In this document: positions 1-6,422 of the stretch, one piece after another
Numbering within the stretch: the first letter of the stretch is position 1
How the letters are laid out: each line of letters opens with the position of its first letter
Source of the DNA: Lachnospiraceae bacterium
GTDB taxonomy: Bacteria; Bacillota; Clostridia; Lachnospirales; Lachnospiraceae
Assembly: GCA_021205045.1 (NCBI GenBank)
Contig: JAJPYH010000176.1
Location: 1 to 8,148, forward strand
DNA: 8,148 nucleotides
Direction of reading: 5' to 3'
Notes under the pieces: generated by a model
Databases searched by the model: none
The model's input: the letters and a program-made list of their open reading frames with translations, nothing else
Told to the model about the DNA's origin: nothing
Program-made: the position numbers and the translations under genes

Positions 1-124
1 ATGCAGGTATCTTCGGATACAGGACTCCGGTTCCATCACAAATGCACATTGTCCGGATGACCTTTATGTGCTTTATCACCCATCGCAGAAACGCTTGGCA
101 TCTTCAAAGGGAGCACAGCTTCTA
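1..124. other. 3' flank of the operon, no gene identified
   Basis: This is the stretch downstream of the AlbA-type gene stop codon. On the minus strand an ATG at 49-47 opens a frame (MCICDGTGVLYPKI...) that runs off the window edge. A separate 21-codon frame runs from 101 to 36. The first has a CxCDGTG pattern that could be the start of a small zinc-binding protein, but only 16 codons are visible and the nearest ribosome-site-like bases (AAGG) lie about 11 bases upstream. I see no clear hairpin terminator, tRNA or inverted repeat. Neither frame is supported well enough to call a gene. Confidence 0.3.
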
Positions 125-1561
125 TTATTTTTCTTTTTTTACTATAACCCATTTTCCCTTTTTCCTTGATCCCTCATGTACCACAATTTTTTCTTTCTGA
201 AATTTTGCCAATAGCCTCTTAACTGTTGCGTCTGAAACACTCAAGGCTTCGCTATATTTTTTTCGTGTCCATTCCGGATGTTGATGAATAACAGCCAATA
301 ATTTTGACTGAATGGCCGCATTTTCATCAAACTCCCATTCGTTTATTGGGTCATTTATTGGGTCATTTATTGGGTCATTTATTGGGTCATTTATTGGGTC
401 ATCTGTTAATGTTGACGTTTCCCCACTATTTTTTTTCATTAACTGCAAATATAAATCACAGGCATTGCACAAAACCATGACTCCGCCTGAAAACTCATAT
501 TTCGGAAGTGGGCCGCCATACTCTTCACAGCCTCTCCGAATTTTATCAAATCCGCGTCCCCACGCCTCAATCATTCCGCTTTTGAAAAAGGTATTTGCCA
601 GCTTCGGATTGTACGGTTTGGAAGAATGCTTTTCAAAGAGTTTTTCCGTAGAATCCAGCTCTTCCGGCATTTTTCCTTCATTCCAGATGTACATATGATC
701 CTCGTAAACGCTGATCTGAATCGGATTGCAGCTCTCGTATGCCTTGTGGATGACAGCGTTAAGCAAAATTTCCCTGCAGGAATCCGGGTGAAAGAAGAAT
801 CTTTCTATACGCTGTATTCCCTGATAGGTAATCAGTGCTTTCATGTATTTTGTATAGATCAGATCCATCGCCTTATCAATCTGCTCAATCAAAGGCCCAT
901 GAATCTCATCCTGGTACAACAAATCTGAATCCGATTCTCCAAAAAAGCCAATCTTAATATAAGCTCCTGTAATCCACCTCTCCGGATCCGGGTAAAATGC
1001 AAGCGCCGCAGCCCTCGTTAAATATCCGTCATCGTCATACAGACGCAGATTTTCCATCAGCACCTGGTCGGAAACCTTCGTTTCTTCCTCAGTGAGCCTC
1101 CCCCGCCCGATTGCCTTCTTTTTGAAAAGTGCAATAGCGCTCTGGCTCAAATCCTCCACTTTCAGCCTCGGAACCGGCATACCATCCCATGTCCTGCCCT
1201 GGGCACGAAGGATTGCCCGATCCAGTTCTTTCCCTGTAATCGTGCGCATCGTACTTCCGGAACGATAATAATACACCCCGTGAAAACTGATCATGGTCGG
1301 ATATTTGTCCACAACAATTTCAAGATAGTCCAGCCCATCTTTATTGCATAGATTCGCATCAACAATAATCCCCATCGTGTCGGTCACCTGATTCGGAATC
1401 TTTTCTAACAATTTCTTCGCATTATTGATTCCTTTCACGTTTCCACGATCATCTATGCCAATATATAAGGTTCCCCCGCTTGCGTTGGCATAACCACAAA
1501 TCCATTTTAAATAATCGTCCTGCCAGGACTCTTTCCATTCCACATTCTGACTTTCCGCCAT
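125..1561 (-). CDS. AlbA_2 (Schlafen-type) ATP-binding protein with C-terminal winged helix
   Basis: This is an intact 478-residue protein if started at the ATG at 1561. A GTG at 1573 would add four residues, but the ATG has AGGTGG eight bases upstream and puts ESQNVEWKES right at the N-terminus, as is usual in this family. Numbering below is from the GTG. Residues 8-125 are an AlbA_2 domain (EWKES; YLKWICGYANASGGTLYIGIDD). Residues about 266-345 look like the HATPase_c_4 ATP-binding domain (REILLNAVIHKAY, then MIEAWGRGFDKI). Residues 392-411 are a DPIN x5 linker, and 420-475 form a winged-helix-like end. Family members are often annotated as transcriptional regulators or, misleadingly, as RecG-like helicases. 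It follows the methylase by about 60 bases, so it is probably co-transcribed. A role as operon regulator or as DNA-sensing effector is inference. No lesion is visible. Confidence 0.88.
   Translation of the reverse strand: MAESQNVEWKESWQDDYLKWICGYANASGGTLYIGIDDRGNVKGINNAKKLLEKIPNQVTDTMGIIVDANLCNKDGLDYLEIVVDKYPTMISFHGVYYYRSGSTMRTITGKELDRAILRAQGRTWDGMPVPRLKVEDLSQSAIALFKKKAIGRGRLTEEETKVSDQVLMENLRLYDDDGYLTRAAALAFYPDPERWITGAYIKIGFFGESDSDLLYQDEIHGPLIEQIDKAMDLIYTKYMKALITYQGIQRIERFFFHPDSCREILLNAVIHKAYESCNPIQISVYEDHMYIWNEGKMPEELDSTEKLFEKHSSKPYNPKLANTFFKSGMIEAWGRGFDKIRRGCEEYGGPLPKYEFSGGVMVLCNACDLYLQLMKKNSGETSTLTDDPINDPINDPINDPINDPINEWEFDENAAIQSKLLAVIHQHPEWTRKKYSEALSVSDATVKRLLAKFQKEKIVVHEGSRKKGKWVIVKKEK
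342..401 (-). repeat. 12-bp tandem repeat, 5 perfect copies, encoding (DPIN)5
   Basis: The unit TTTATTGGGTCA is repeated five times without a single mismatch on the plus strand. Read on the minus strand it lies in frame in the AlbA-type gene and encodes DPIN five times (residues 392-411, from the GTG). It sits between the ATP-binding domain and the winged helix. The lack of synonymous differences suggests recent expansion. A change of copy number would only alter linker length by four residues and would keep the frame. Confidence 0.95.
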
Positions 1562-1623
1562 CTGCTCAGCCACCTGCCTTTCTGATCATCATCTCCAACA
1601 TACCATCAAAATATTATCTTATG

Positions 1624-4455
1624 TCAGTCCGATTCCATCAGATCAAACAAGCTCATCTGCTCCGGCACCTCTGCTTTCAGTTCCGCCGCCTTTGACTGAA
1701 TATCCGGCCAAGAAACCACCAGTGCATTGTAAGCATAGGCTTCATTCGTCCACTTTTTCTGCTCTGCTATTGTATACAGACGGTAAGCAAGATCTTTTGC
1801 ATACTCTGCGTTACTGCCAAACAAATCTGCCACAATTTTGGCACAGGCTTCTATTCCGCCTTTTTCCATTGCATACGTTAGCTGCTGTGTCAAAAGCCAA
1901 ATATTTGCTTCGTTGCTGTCAACTTTTTCCGGAAGATCCTTTCTCTCCAGCAAATGTACAATCCCCGCTTTCGCATAAAGCATTCCATGAGAGGCCATCA
2001 TCGGGATAGATGTTCCTTTTGCATTCGCCAGAACCTCTGCTTCACCATATTTAATGTCGTTATATGCGTATTGCGTATAAAGATCTACGCAGAAGCGACT
2101 GGCTGCATCAATGTTTCCAACCTGTTCATTGAAATACAGGTCAATCTCTTCATTGATAATCTGCAATGCACTACGCACAGTCATCGATGTACCGTCCGCT
2201 TCAAGGACACGACGGTATTTTGAATATACAGCCATGCCAGGGCCGATTGCAGATTGAGCAAGATCAACAGGAGCAATGTTGCTCTCCTGGAGTTTCCTCA
2301 ATGCAGGACGCAACTCTCGTCGCAATGCAGCAATCAAGTTGCGTCGAGTGGCCTGAGGAGCGTCTTCAGGCCGCTTACGGCAAACAAGAACAATGGAGGA
2401 AGCCAAAGCGTTAGTTCCTTGTGAAATAGAACGTGAAGAGCATTCAGTATTCATCGGCCATGTACCAGTAATAGAAAATCCTGCTTGAATAACAGCATTT
2501 AACATGGTTTCCCAACCAGAAGACGCCTTGCTATTTCCATTTTCTAAATCACTTTGCTTGTAAGCGTAATATATAGTAACTGGCATATCATCACTTGTAT
2601 ATTTATTCATTTGCTTACATGCTGAAAGCATCCCACTTTCAAAAAAAGACTTTGCTCGATCTAAATCACCATCATGGCGATAAGGAGTGGCTATTAGTTC
2701 CTCTTTCTTCGGAACAAGCATAGTCTGAAATAATGCCGGATAAATATTCTTCAATGCTTGTCTCATCCAAACATAAAAGTAATCCGACAAATCCGCATAA
2801 TCTATATTATCATAATAAGGTGGATCTGTGGAAACCATAACATTACGCAATCCACAATCAATTTGTGCATCAAATTGTTCTGCAACACCTTCTTTCTCTC
2901 TATAAAAGTCAAAAGAATCGGCTGTTATACTTCTTATTATATTACTAATATGAATGTCCCATGAACCCGAACTATTACTAAACAAATTGCTTTCAGCATA
3001 ATCCCAAACCATAGAAATGGCCTGACGTGAAAACAGCTGTCGTGGGCACTGCGCGTTTGGCTCCCATCTATTTAACGAATTAGATAAGTCTGACATTTTA
3101 TCAATTGCAAATGCCAAATATACACCTACTGCTTCGCCATAAGCCTTAGCTTCATTTCCACCAGTCCTAAGTGATAAGTGATCATTTTTTTTACCAGATA
3201 TAATGGCATCCTCTTCAACTTTTGCCTGTACATCTGCTACTAATTGGCAGAATTCTGTCAGCGCAATCAATTGCCTCCTTGTAAAATAATCTTTAAATTC
3301 AAAAAATCCATACCTGCGTCCTTGTGCATTGCTTGCAAAAGTCCCTCTACATTCACCCCTTGGAAGTTTCTCCTCAATGTTATATGCTTCATAATAATCA
3401 TTTACAGCAGAACTCTGTAATGCTGCTTCCTCCCTTGTAAACGGCAAATAAATTCGTTCATTTTTACCTTCTGCAACAACAGCAACCGGTACCGCTCCCA
3501 TTCTTCCAGCATTCGCCTCTTCATCCGCATATTCGCCATTCACCATACCACTTTTACAGGCTGGACAACAAAACAGAGCTTTCTTTCCCTGTTTACTCCC
3601 CATTTCCAGCTTCTTATCGTACTTTCCATAATGAACCGTAAAGGAAAACTTCCCGTTCTCGCAAACAGGTTCCACCCAAGCCTCTTTTCCTTTCTTTTTT
3701 GAAAGAATATAGCTACTTATCAATGGCATCTCGCACCCACAAGCCGGATTCGGGCACTTTACCGTCCTCGCCCAGATCCAAGCGATTACTGTTGCCTCTC
3801 CGCCACCCTGTTCTCTTGGGACTTTCACTTTCGGATACAAATGTCCAATCCGCTTGAAAGCTTCCTGTTTCATCCACTCGCCGTAATAGCGAACATCTTC
3901 AGCCAATCCCTGTGCTCGTTCCCATCCTTCGATTGTGCTCGAAACTCTCGCGTCTGGATTCACAGGCGGCATCCCTGCGAAGCGTGGCGGAATCTCGATC
4001 ATCGCCTTATTGATCATTACAGCGACCGGATTCAAATCATGCGCATGTGCCTCTAGCCCTAATCTCTGCGCTTCCAACGGAATCGCACCACCACCTGCAA
4101 ATGGATCCAATAATGCCGGCGGATTGCCATTTGTAGAGCGCAAAATCTCATTCTTTGCAGCATTCAAGACTTCCTCATTATTGGAGTTTTCCCACACTAC
4201 AAGGTCTTCCAAAATTTTGAACAATCGCTGCCTCTCGGTATTCTGTGCCTCCTCCGTTGGGAACTTTTCTGGATGCGAAGAAGGATCATCTACAAGGCTG
4301 GACCAGATCACTGCACGTGCTGTGGCAAGTGGCCGTCTTGCCCACCATAAATGAAGGGTAGACGGATGCCCATGACGGATCGACTTTTCCCTTGCAGATT
4401 CTGCATTTATCTTTTCCAGCGGCAATGCCACCTCAATCAACTTTTTGTTTGCCAT
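1624..4455 (-). CDS. DUF1156-family adenine-specific DNA methyltransferase with zinc ribbon
   Basis: This is an intact 943-residue protein. The N-terminus (about 8-75) matches the DUF1156 style: LPLEKINAESAREKSIRHGH followed by PSTLHLWWARRPLATARAVI. The SAM-binding motif I is LLDPFAGGGAIPLEA at 115-129, and the catalytic motif IV is DPPYYDN at 544-550, the form expected for N6-adenine methylation. Between them are clustered cysteines (CPNPACGC at 234-241 and FCCPAC at 296-300) that look like a zinc ribbon. The long spacing between motifs I and IV fits the COG1743 class rather than compact orphan methylases. The start follows the stop of the TOPRIM-like gene by nine bases. The likely role is marking host DNA for a defence system with the upstream helicase. 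The target sequence cannot be read from the protein. The central third is clearly more AT-rich than the N-terminal third. Confidence 0.93.
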   Translation of the reverse strand: MANKKLIEVALPLEKINAESAREKSIRHGHPSTLHLWWARRPLATARAVIWSSLVDDPSSHPEKFPTEEAQNTERQRLFKILEDLVVWENSNNEEVLNAAKNEILRSTNGNPPALLDPFAGGGAIPLEAQRLGLEAHAHDLNPVAVMINKAMIEIPPRFAGMPPVNPDARVSSTIEGWERAQGLAEDVRYYGEWMKQEAFKRIGHLYPKVKVPREQGGGEATVIAWIWARTVKCPNPACGCEMPLISSYILSKKKGKEAWVEPVCENGKFSFTVHYGKYDKKLEMGSKQGKKALFCCPACKSGMVNGEYADEEANAGRMGAVPVAVVAEGKNERIYLPFTREEAALQSSAVNDYYEAYNIEEKLPRGECRGTFASNAQGRRYGFFEFKDYFTRRQLIALTEFCQLVADVQAKVEEDAIISGKKNDHLSLRTGGNEAKAYGEAVGVYLAFAIDKMSDLSNSLNRWEPNAQCPRQLFSRQAISMVWDYAESNLFSNSSGSWDIHISNIIRSITADSFDFYREKEGVAEQFDAQIDCGLRNVMVSTDPPYYDNIDYADLSDYFYVWMRQALKNIYPALFQTMLVPKKEELIATPYRHDGDLDRAKSFFESGMLSACKQMNKYTSDDMPVTIYYAYKQSDLENGNSKASSGWETMLNAVIQAGFSITGTWPMNTECSSRSISQGTNALASSIVLVCRKRPEDAPQATRRNLIAALRRELRPALRKLQESNIAPVDLAQSAIGPGMAVYSKYRRVLEADGTSMTVRSALQIINEEIDLYFNEQVGNIDAASRFCVDLYTQYAYNDIKYGEAEVLANAKGTSIPMMASHGMLYAKAGIVHLLERKDLPEKVDSNEANIWLLTQQLTYAMEKGGIEACAKIVADLFGSNAEYAKDLAYRLYTIAEQKKWTNEAYAYNALVVSWPDIQSKAAELKAEVPEQMSLFDLMESD

Positions 4456-4460
4456 ATCCT

Positions 4461-4466
4461 TCTCCT
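4461..4466 (-). promoter_or_regulatory. Ribosome binding site of the methyltransferase, overlapping the upstream stop
   Basis: AGGAGA lies five bases before the methyltransferase ATG (4455-4453) and overlaps the TAG stop (4467-4465) of the preceding gene. This geometry suggests translational coupling, so early termination of the broken upstream gene could lower methyltransferase translation. That consequence is inference. Confidence 0.7.
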
Positions 4467-4872
4467 ATGCACAAAGCCGTTTTCTGATTTCGCTCATAAA
4501 ATAATTAAAACTGGGGGAACTATTATTGTCTAAATCCATATATTCCCCTATATTCCTGGCCCACTCACATTTTTGTGAACCAATCTCCATATATGAGGAG
4601 CATTCTTTCATAAGCCTCGCCAACCCTCCAGGATAAATAACATCCGCCAATTTTTCCCATGTGCCGCAAATACTATCCTGTACATAACTACGGAGGACAC
4701 TAATTCTCGCCCGAGGATACGCCGCTATTACCGCACTTTCATCTCCCAGCAACCAGGCTTCCATCTCTTCGACAGCAATACAAAAAACATGATCTATTGT
4801 AACCATATTTTGTAACACAACATTCTCCAATTGTGCCCGAAAGGATTCGGTATCACGGTCATCATTATCCAA
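4465..4872 (-). CDS. C-terminal piece of the TOPRIM-like protein
   Basis: This frame holds the rest of the protein. The marked start is a TTG (4872), which is really the leucine of the VLDNDDRD strand, so it is not a plausible natural start. It carries the acidic DxD, the EEMEAWLLGD segment and an alpha-helical C-terminus ending RKRLCA. Without a ribosome site of its own it is probably not made, or made only by rare slippage or re-initiation. Confidence 0.55.
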   Translation of the reverse strand: MDNDDRDTESFRAQLENVVLQNMVTIDHVFCIAVEEMEAWLLGDESAVIAAYPRARISVLRSYVQDSICGTWEKLADVIYPGGLARLMKECSSYMEIGSQKCEWARNIGEYMDLDNNSSPSFNYFMSEIRKRLCA

Positions 4873-4892
4873 TACAATAATAATGGCAGCCT

Positions 4893-5132
4893 CTATTCCT
4901 TGCAGATATTTATCTGCAGATATTTATCTAATCCGCGCAATACCGTTGCCAGATCATTAAGCAGCTTTCCATCTTTTGTCTCTTTTACCGTATTCTTTTT
5001 TGTAAATCCTCCAAGTCCATGATATCCTATACATTGATGTGTAACCTGTTGGTTGTCATTTTCTATTTTTCCCATAATCTTCTCAATCAGTTCTTTCCCC
5101 GACGGATCCTCTATCAAAAAGTGAAAATGCAT
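4893..5132 (-). CDS. N-terminal piece of the TOPRIM-like protein
   Basis: This is the 79-residue product made before the frame break. It contains the first strand with LIED and SGKELIEKI, a GYHGLGGF loop, and the helix ending LRGLDKYLQ. Reading through the second duplicate copy adds INICKE and then a TAG. The DxD motif is not reached, so this piece alone should lack any catalytic centre. An upstream GTG at 5159 is a poorer start because it overlaps the ATPase gene and has no ribosome site. Confidence 0.6.
   Translation of the reverse strand: MHFHFLIEDPSGKELIEKIMGKIENDNQQVTHQCIGYHGLGGFTKKNTVKETKDGKLLNDLATVLRGLDKYLQINICKE
4901..4928 (-). repeat. Perfect 14-bp tandem duplication that breaks the TOPRIM-like gene
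   Basis: TGCAGATATTTATC occurs at 4901-4914 and again, identical, at 4915-4928 (plus strand). Because 14 is not a multiple of three, the second copy shifts the frame. With one copy deleted the minus strand reads LRGLDKYLQGIEAAIIIVLD, joining both halves exactly. A duplication of this kind arises and reverts by strand slippage, and is not a typical sequencing error. Confidence 0.95.
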
Positions 5133-5136
5133 AGTC

Positions 5137-5141
5137 CCTCC
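5137..5141 (-). promoter_or_regulatory. Ribosome binding site fixing the TOPRIM-like gene start
   Basis: GGAGG lies between the TAA of the ATPase gene (5145-5143) and the ATG at 5132, four bases upstream of the ATG. It favours ATG 5132 (MHFHFLIED...) over the GTG at 5159, which has no such site. Confidence 0.75.
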
Positions 5142-5142
5142 A

Positions 5143-5865
5143 TTAGCCGAAATACTCACTGTACCACAAGTCTCCTACCATTGCACCTTCATTTGCCAAT
5201 TCCTTTACGAATTCATGCGAAGATGCCTGTTTTGCCACAGAGAAGCCGTCCTCCTGCTTTTCCAGAACCCATACTTCTTCCAGGGAAAGCGCATTTACAA
5301 AAAATGGACTGTGTGTTGTTACAAAGAGCTGCTTTCCATATCCACTCCCGGCGCTTTTTTTCATCTCAACTGCCAGTTTTGCCATATACTGATGATAAAG
5401 CCCATTCTCCGGTTCTTCCACAAATACAAGCTGACGCGGATTTCGTTCATGCAAGAGCAGATAATACGCAAACAATTTCAACGTGCCATCTGACATACGC
5501 TGAGAAAAGAACGGTTCCTCAAATCCATCCTGCCAAAACTCCAATACCATCTGTCCATTTTGAAGCTTTACAGGTTCTATCTTTGTGATATTCGGAATTT
5601 TGGTTTGAATATCCGCCAGAATCTTCTTAAACTCAGCCGGATTTTCTCGATACATATACTGAGCTACATTATTCAGATTGCTACCCGTGCGATTCAGGTG
5701 CTGTGCCGGTGCCGCTGTTTGAATCTGTCTCGCTGCATCAGGTGTGAAATAGCATAAGTACCAGCTTCTCAAGAAACCCAAAAACATTTCAATTCTGGAA
5801 TACTGTTTCATTGCACCCAGCGTCACAATTCCCAATTTTCGTGTGTCTGCCAGTTCGACATTCAC
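5143..5865 (-). CDS. C-terminal piece of the AAA ATPase (signature, Walker B)
   Basis: The marked GTG at 5865 is an internal valine (EKVNVELADTRK); the same frame is open upstream to the A8 run. Counting from that GTG, it contains the ABC-like signature RMSDGTLK at 123-130, Walker B LVFVEEPENGLY at 146-157 and the switch VTTHSPFFVNAL at 182-193. There is no ribosome site before 5865. The last residues (WYSEYFG) are followed at once by the TOPRIM-like gene. Confidence 0.7.
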   Translation of the reverse strand: MNVELADTRKLGIVTLGAMKQYSRIEMFLGFLRSWYLCYFTPDAARQIQTAAPAQHLNRTGSNLNNVAQYMYRENPAEFKKILADIQTKIPNITKIEPVKLQNGQMVLEFWQDGFEEPFFSQRMSDGTLKLFAYYLLLHERNPRQLVFVEEPENGLYHQYMAKLAVEMKKSAGSGYGKQLFVTTHSPFFVNALSLEEVWVLEKQEDGFSVAKQASSHEFVKELANEGAMVGDLWYSEYFG

Positions 5866-5920
5866 TTTTTCACCTTCGCCAACAACAGAACCATCCTCAT
5901 TTTGTCCGCTGCCTGTTCCT

Positions 5921-6373
5921 TCAAATGCATATCCTTTTCCATCTGTCAGATACAGAAACGAAAGAGGTCTCCCGTTTTTTTTGATTTGGTCGACGCTGTC
6001 GCAAACGTTCCTCTTTTACATATGGTCGGTCGTAGACGTCCTTTGCAATGGTCAGTTCATAAGTAATTGGTCTGGAATTCTTGTTTTCCTTATAATAAAT
6101 TTCAAAATGAATCGCATCTTTACTTCCCTGAGAAACTAATTTATCATATCCGCCTCGATTATTGGCATCACACGCGGTTTCTACATCAGAAAAAATACAT
6201 TCTGATATAAATCCAAATGCATCTGCAAGAGTACTTTTTCCATTTCCGCTTGGTCCTATGACAGCAACCATATTCCCAAGTTCTTCACCTGATTGGTCGC
6301 TGAATAATTTCCCCATCTGTACATCTTTTAATGATCCATAATTTTGAATCTTAATTCCTAAAATTTTCCCCAT
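5921..6373 (-). CDS. N-terminal piece of the AAA ATPase (Walker A)
   Basis: This frame holds the first 132 or so genuine residues, then about 18 residues out of frame ending RWKRICI. It starts GKILGIKIQNYGSLKDV, typical of ABC/AAA ATPases that begin with the first beta strands, and has Walker A GPSGNGKST at 40-48. The start is well supported by AGGAGG six bases upstream. On its own it lacks the signature, Walker B and switch residues, so it should not hydrolyse ATP. Confidence 0.7.
   Translation of the reverse strand: MGKILGIKIQNYGSLKDVQMGKLFSDQSGEELGNMVAVIGPSGNGKSTLADAFGFISECIFSDVETACDANNRGGYDKLVSQGSKDAIHFEIYYKENKNSRPITYELTIAKDVYDRPYVKEERLRQRRPNQKKRETSFVSVSDRWKRICI
5975..5982 (-). repeat. 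Eight-base homopolymer at the ATPase frame break
   Basis: Eight T on the plus strand (A8 in the message) sit exactly where the two ATPase frames meet. Seven A would restore one frame. Homopolymers of this length are hot spots for replication slippage, for RNA polymerase slippage and for long-read indel errors; the sequence alone does not separate these. Confidence 0.85.
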
Positions 6374-6379
6374 GTCATT

Positions 6380-6385
6380 CCTCCT
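6380..6385 (-). promoter_or_regulatory. Strong ribosome binding site of the ATPase gene
   Basis: A perfect AGGAGG lies six bases before ATG 6373, within the 49-base gap after the helicase stop. I see no convincing promoter in that gap, so the ATPase is probably translated from the operon message. Confidence 0.8.
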
Positions 6386-6422
6386 GGCATCAAATTACTT
6401 TATTTCATCTTTCACAAAACTG

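Larger units (their letters stand above)
4465..5132 (-). pseudogene. TOPRIM/DUF4276-like protein, frame broken by a 14-bp tandem duplication
   Basis: The gene is read from ATG 5132 to TAG 4465. As it stands, translation stops at 4893 after 79 residues. If one copy of the 14-bp duplication at 4901-4928 is removed, the frame is a clean 217-residue protein. It has an N-terminal LIED with E8, a hydrophobic strand AIIIVLDNDDRD with D84 and D86 (TOPRIM-style DxD), and IAVEEMEAWLLGD at 114-126, which resembles the conserved EAW..D segment of DUF4276 proteins. TOPRIM partners of OLD-like ATPases are usually the nuclease or effector in two-gene defence units, and this gene directly follows such an ATPase. 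That role is inferred from architecture. The family call is by motif only. Confidence 0.75.
5143..6373 (-). pseudogene. AAA_21/OLD-like ATPase, frameshifted in an A8 run
   Basis: The two halves of one ATPase lie in different frames. The N-terminal frame runs from ATG 6373 to a stop at 5921; the C-terminal frame ends at TAA 5143. If the eight-A run at 5975-5982 had seven, the protein would read NQKNGRPLSFLYLTDGKGYA and continue to the end, 409 residues, with no other stop. The joined protein has Walker A, an ABC-like signature, Walker B and a histidine switch in the right order. No long coiled-coil insert is seen, so it is the compact AAA_21 type rather than an SMC-type ATPase. These ATPases act as sensors or regulators of a partner nuclease or toxin; the TOPRIM-like gene ten bases downstream is the obvious partner. 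The extra A could be a real mutation, a transcriptional slippage site or a sequencing error. Confidence 0.82.

Noticed and set aside
10..35. Similarity of the left edge (GGAACCGGAGTCCTGTATC on the minus strand) to the 3' end of the helicase gene (GGAATCGGAAGTCCTGTATC).
   Set aside because: Only about 20 bases match, with one mismatch and one gap, and the similarity does not extend either way. It is probably chance; a remnant of a second helicase gene is not supported.
36..101. A 21-codon minus-strand frame (MPSVSAMGDKAHK...) with its TGA overlapping an ATG at 36.
   Set aside because: It is very short, has no clear ribosome site and no recognisable family, and overlaps a different frame starting at 49 that is equally plausible.
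342..401. The 12-bp tandem repeat considered as a CRISPR array or iteron origin.
   Set aside because: There are no spacers, the unit is a multiple of three in frame inside a gene, and no replication gene is near.
312..698. A plus-strand open frame with a repeating FIGS peptide.
   Set aside because: The repeat is simply the reverse reading of the 12-bp DPIN repeat, opposite an intact minus-strand gene.
3935..4354. A 139-residue plus-strand open frame opposite the methyltransferase N-terminal part.
   Set aside because: It lies antisense to an intact gene with strong motifs in the higher-GC section, where antisense stops are rare. There is no ribosome site or recognisable domain.
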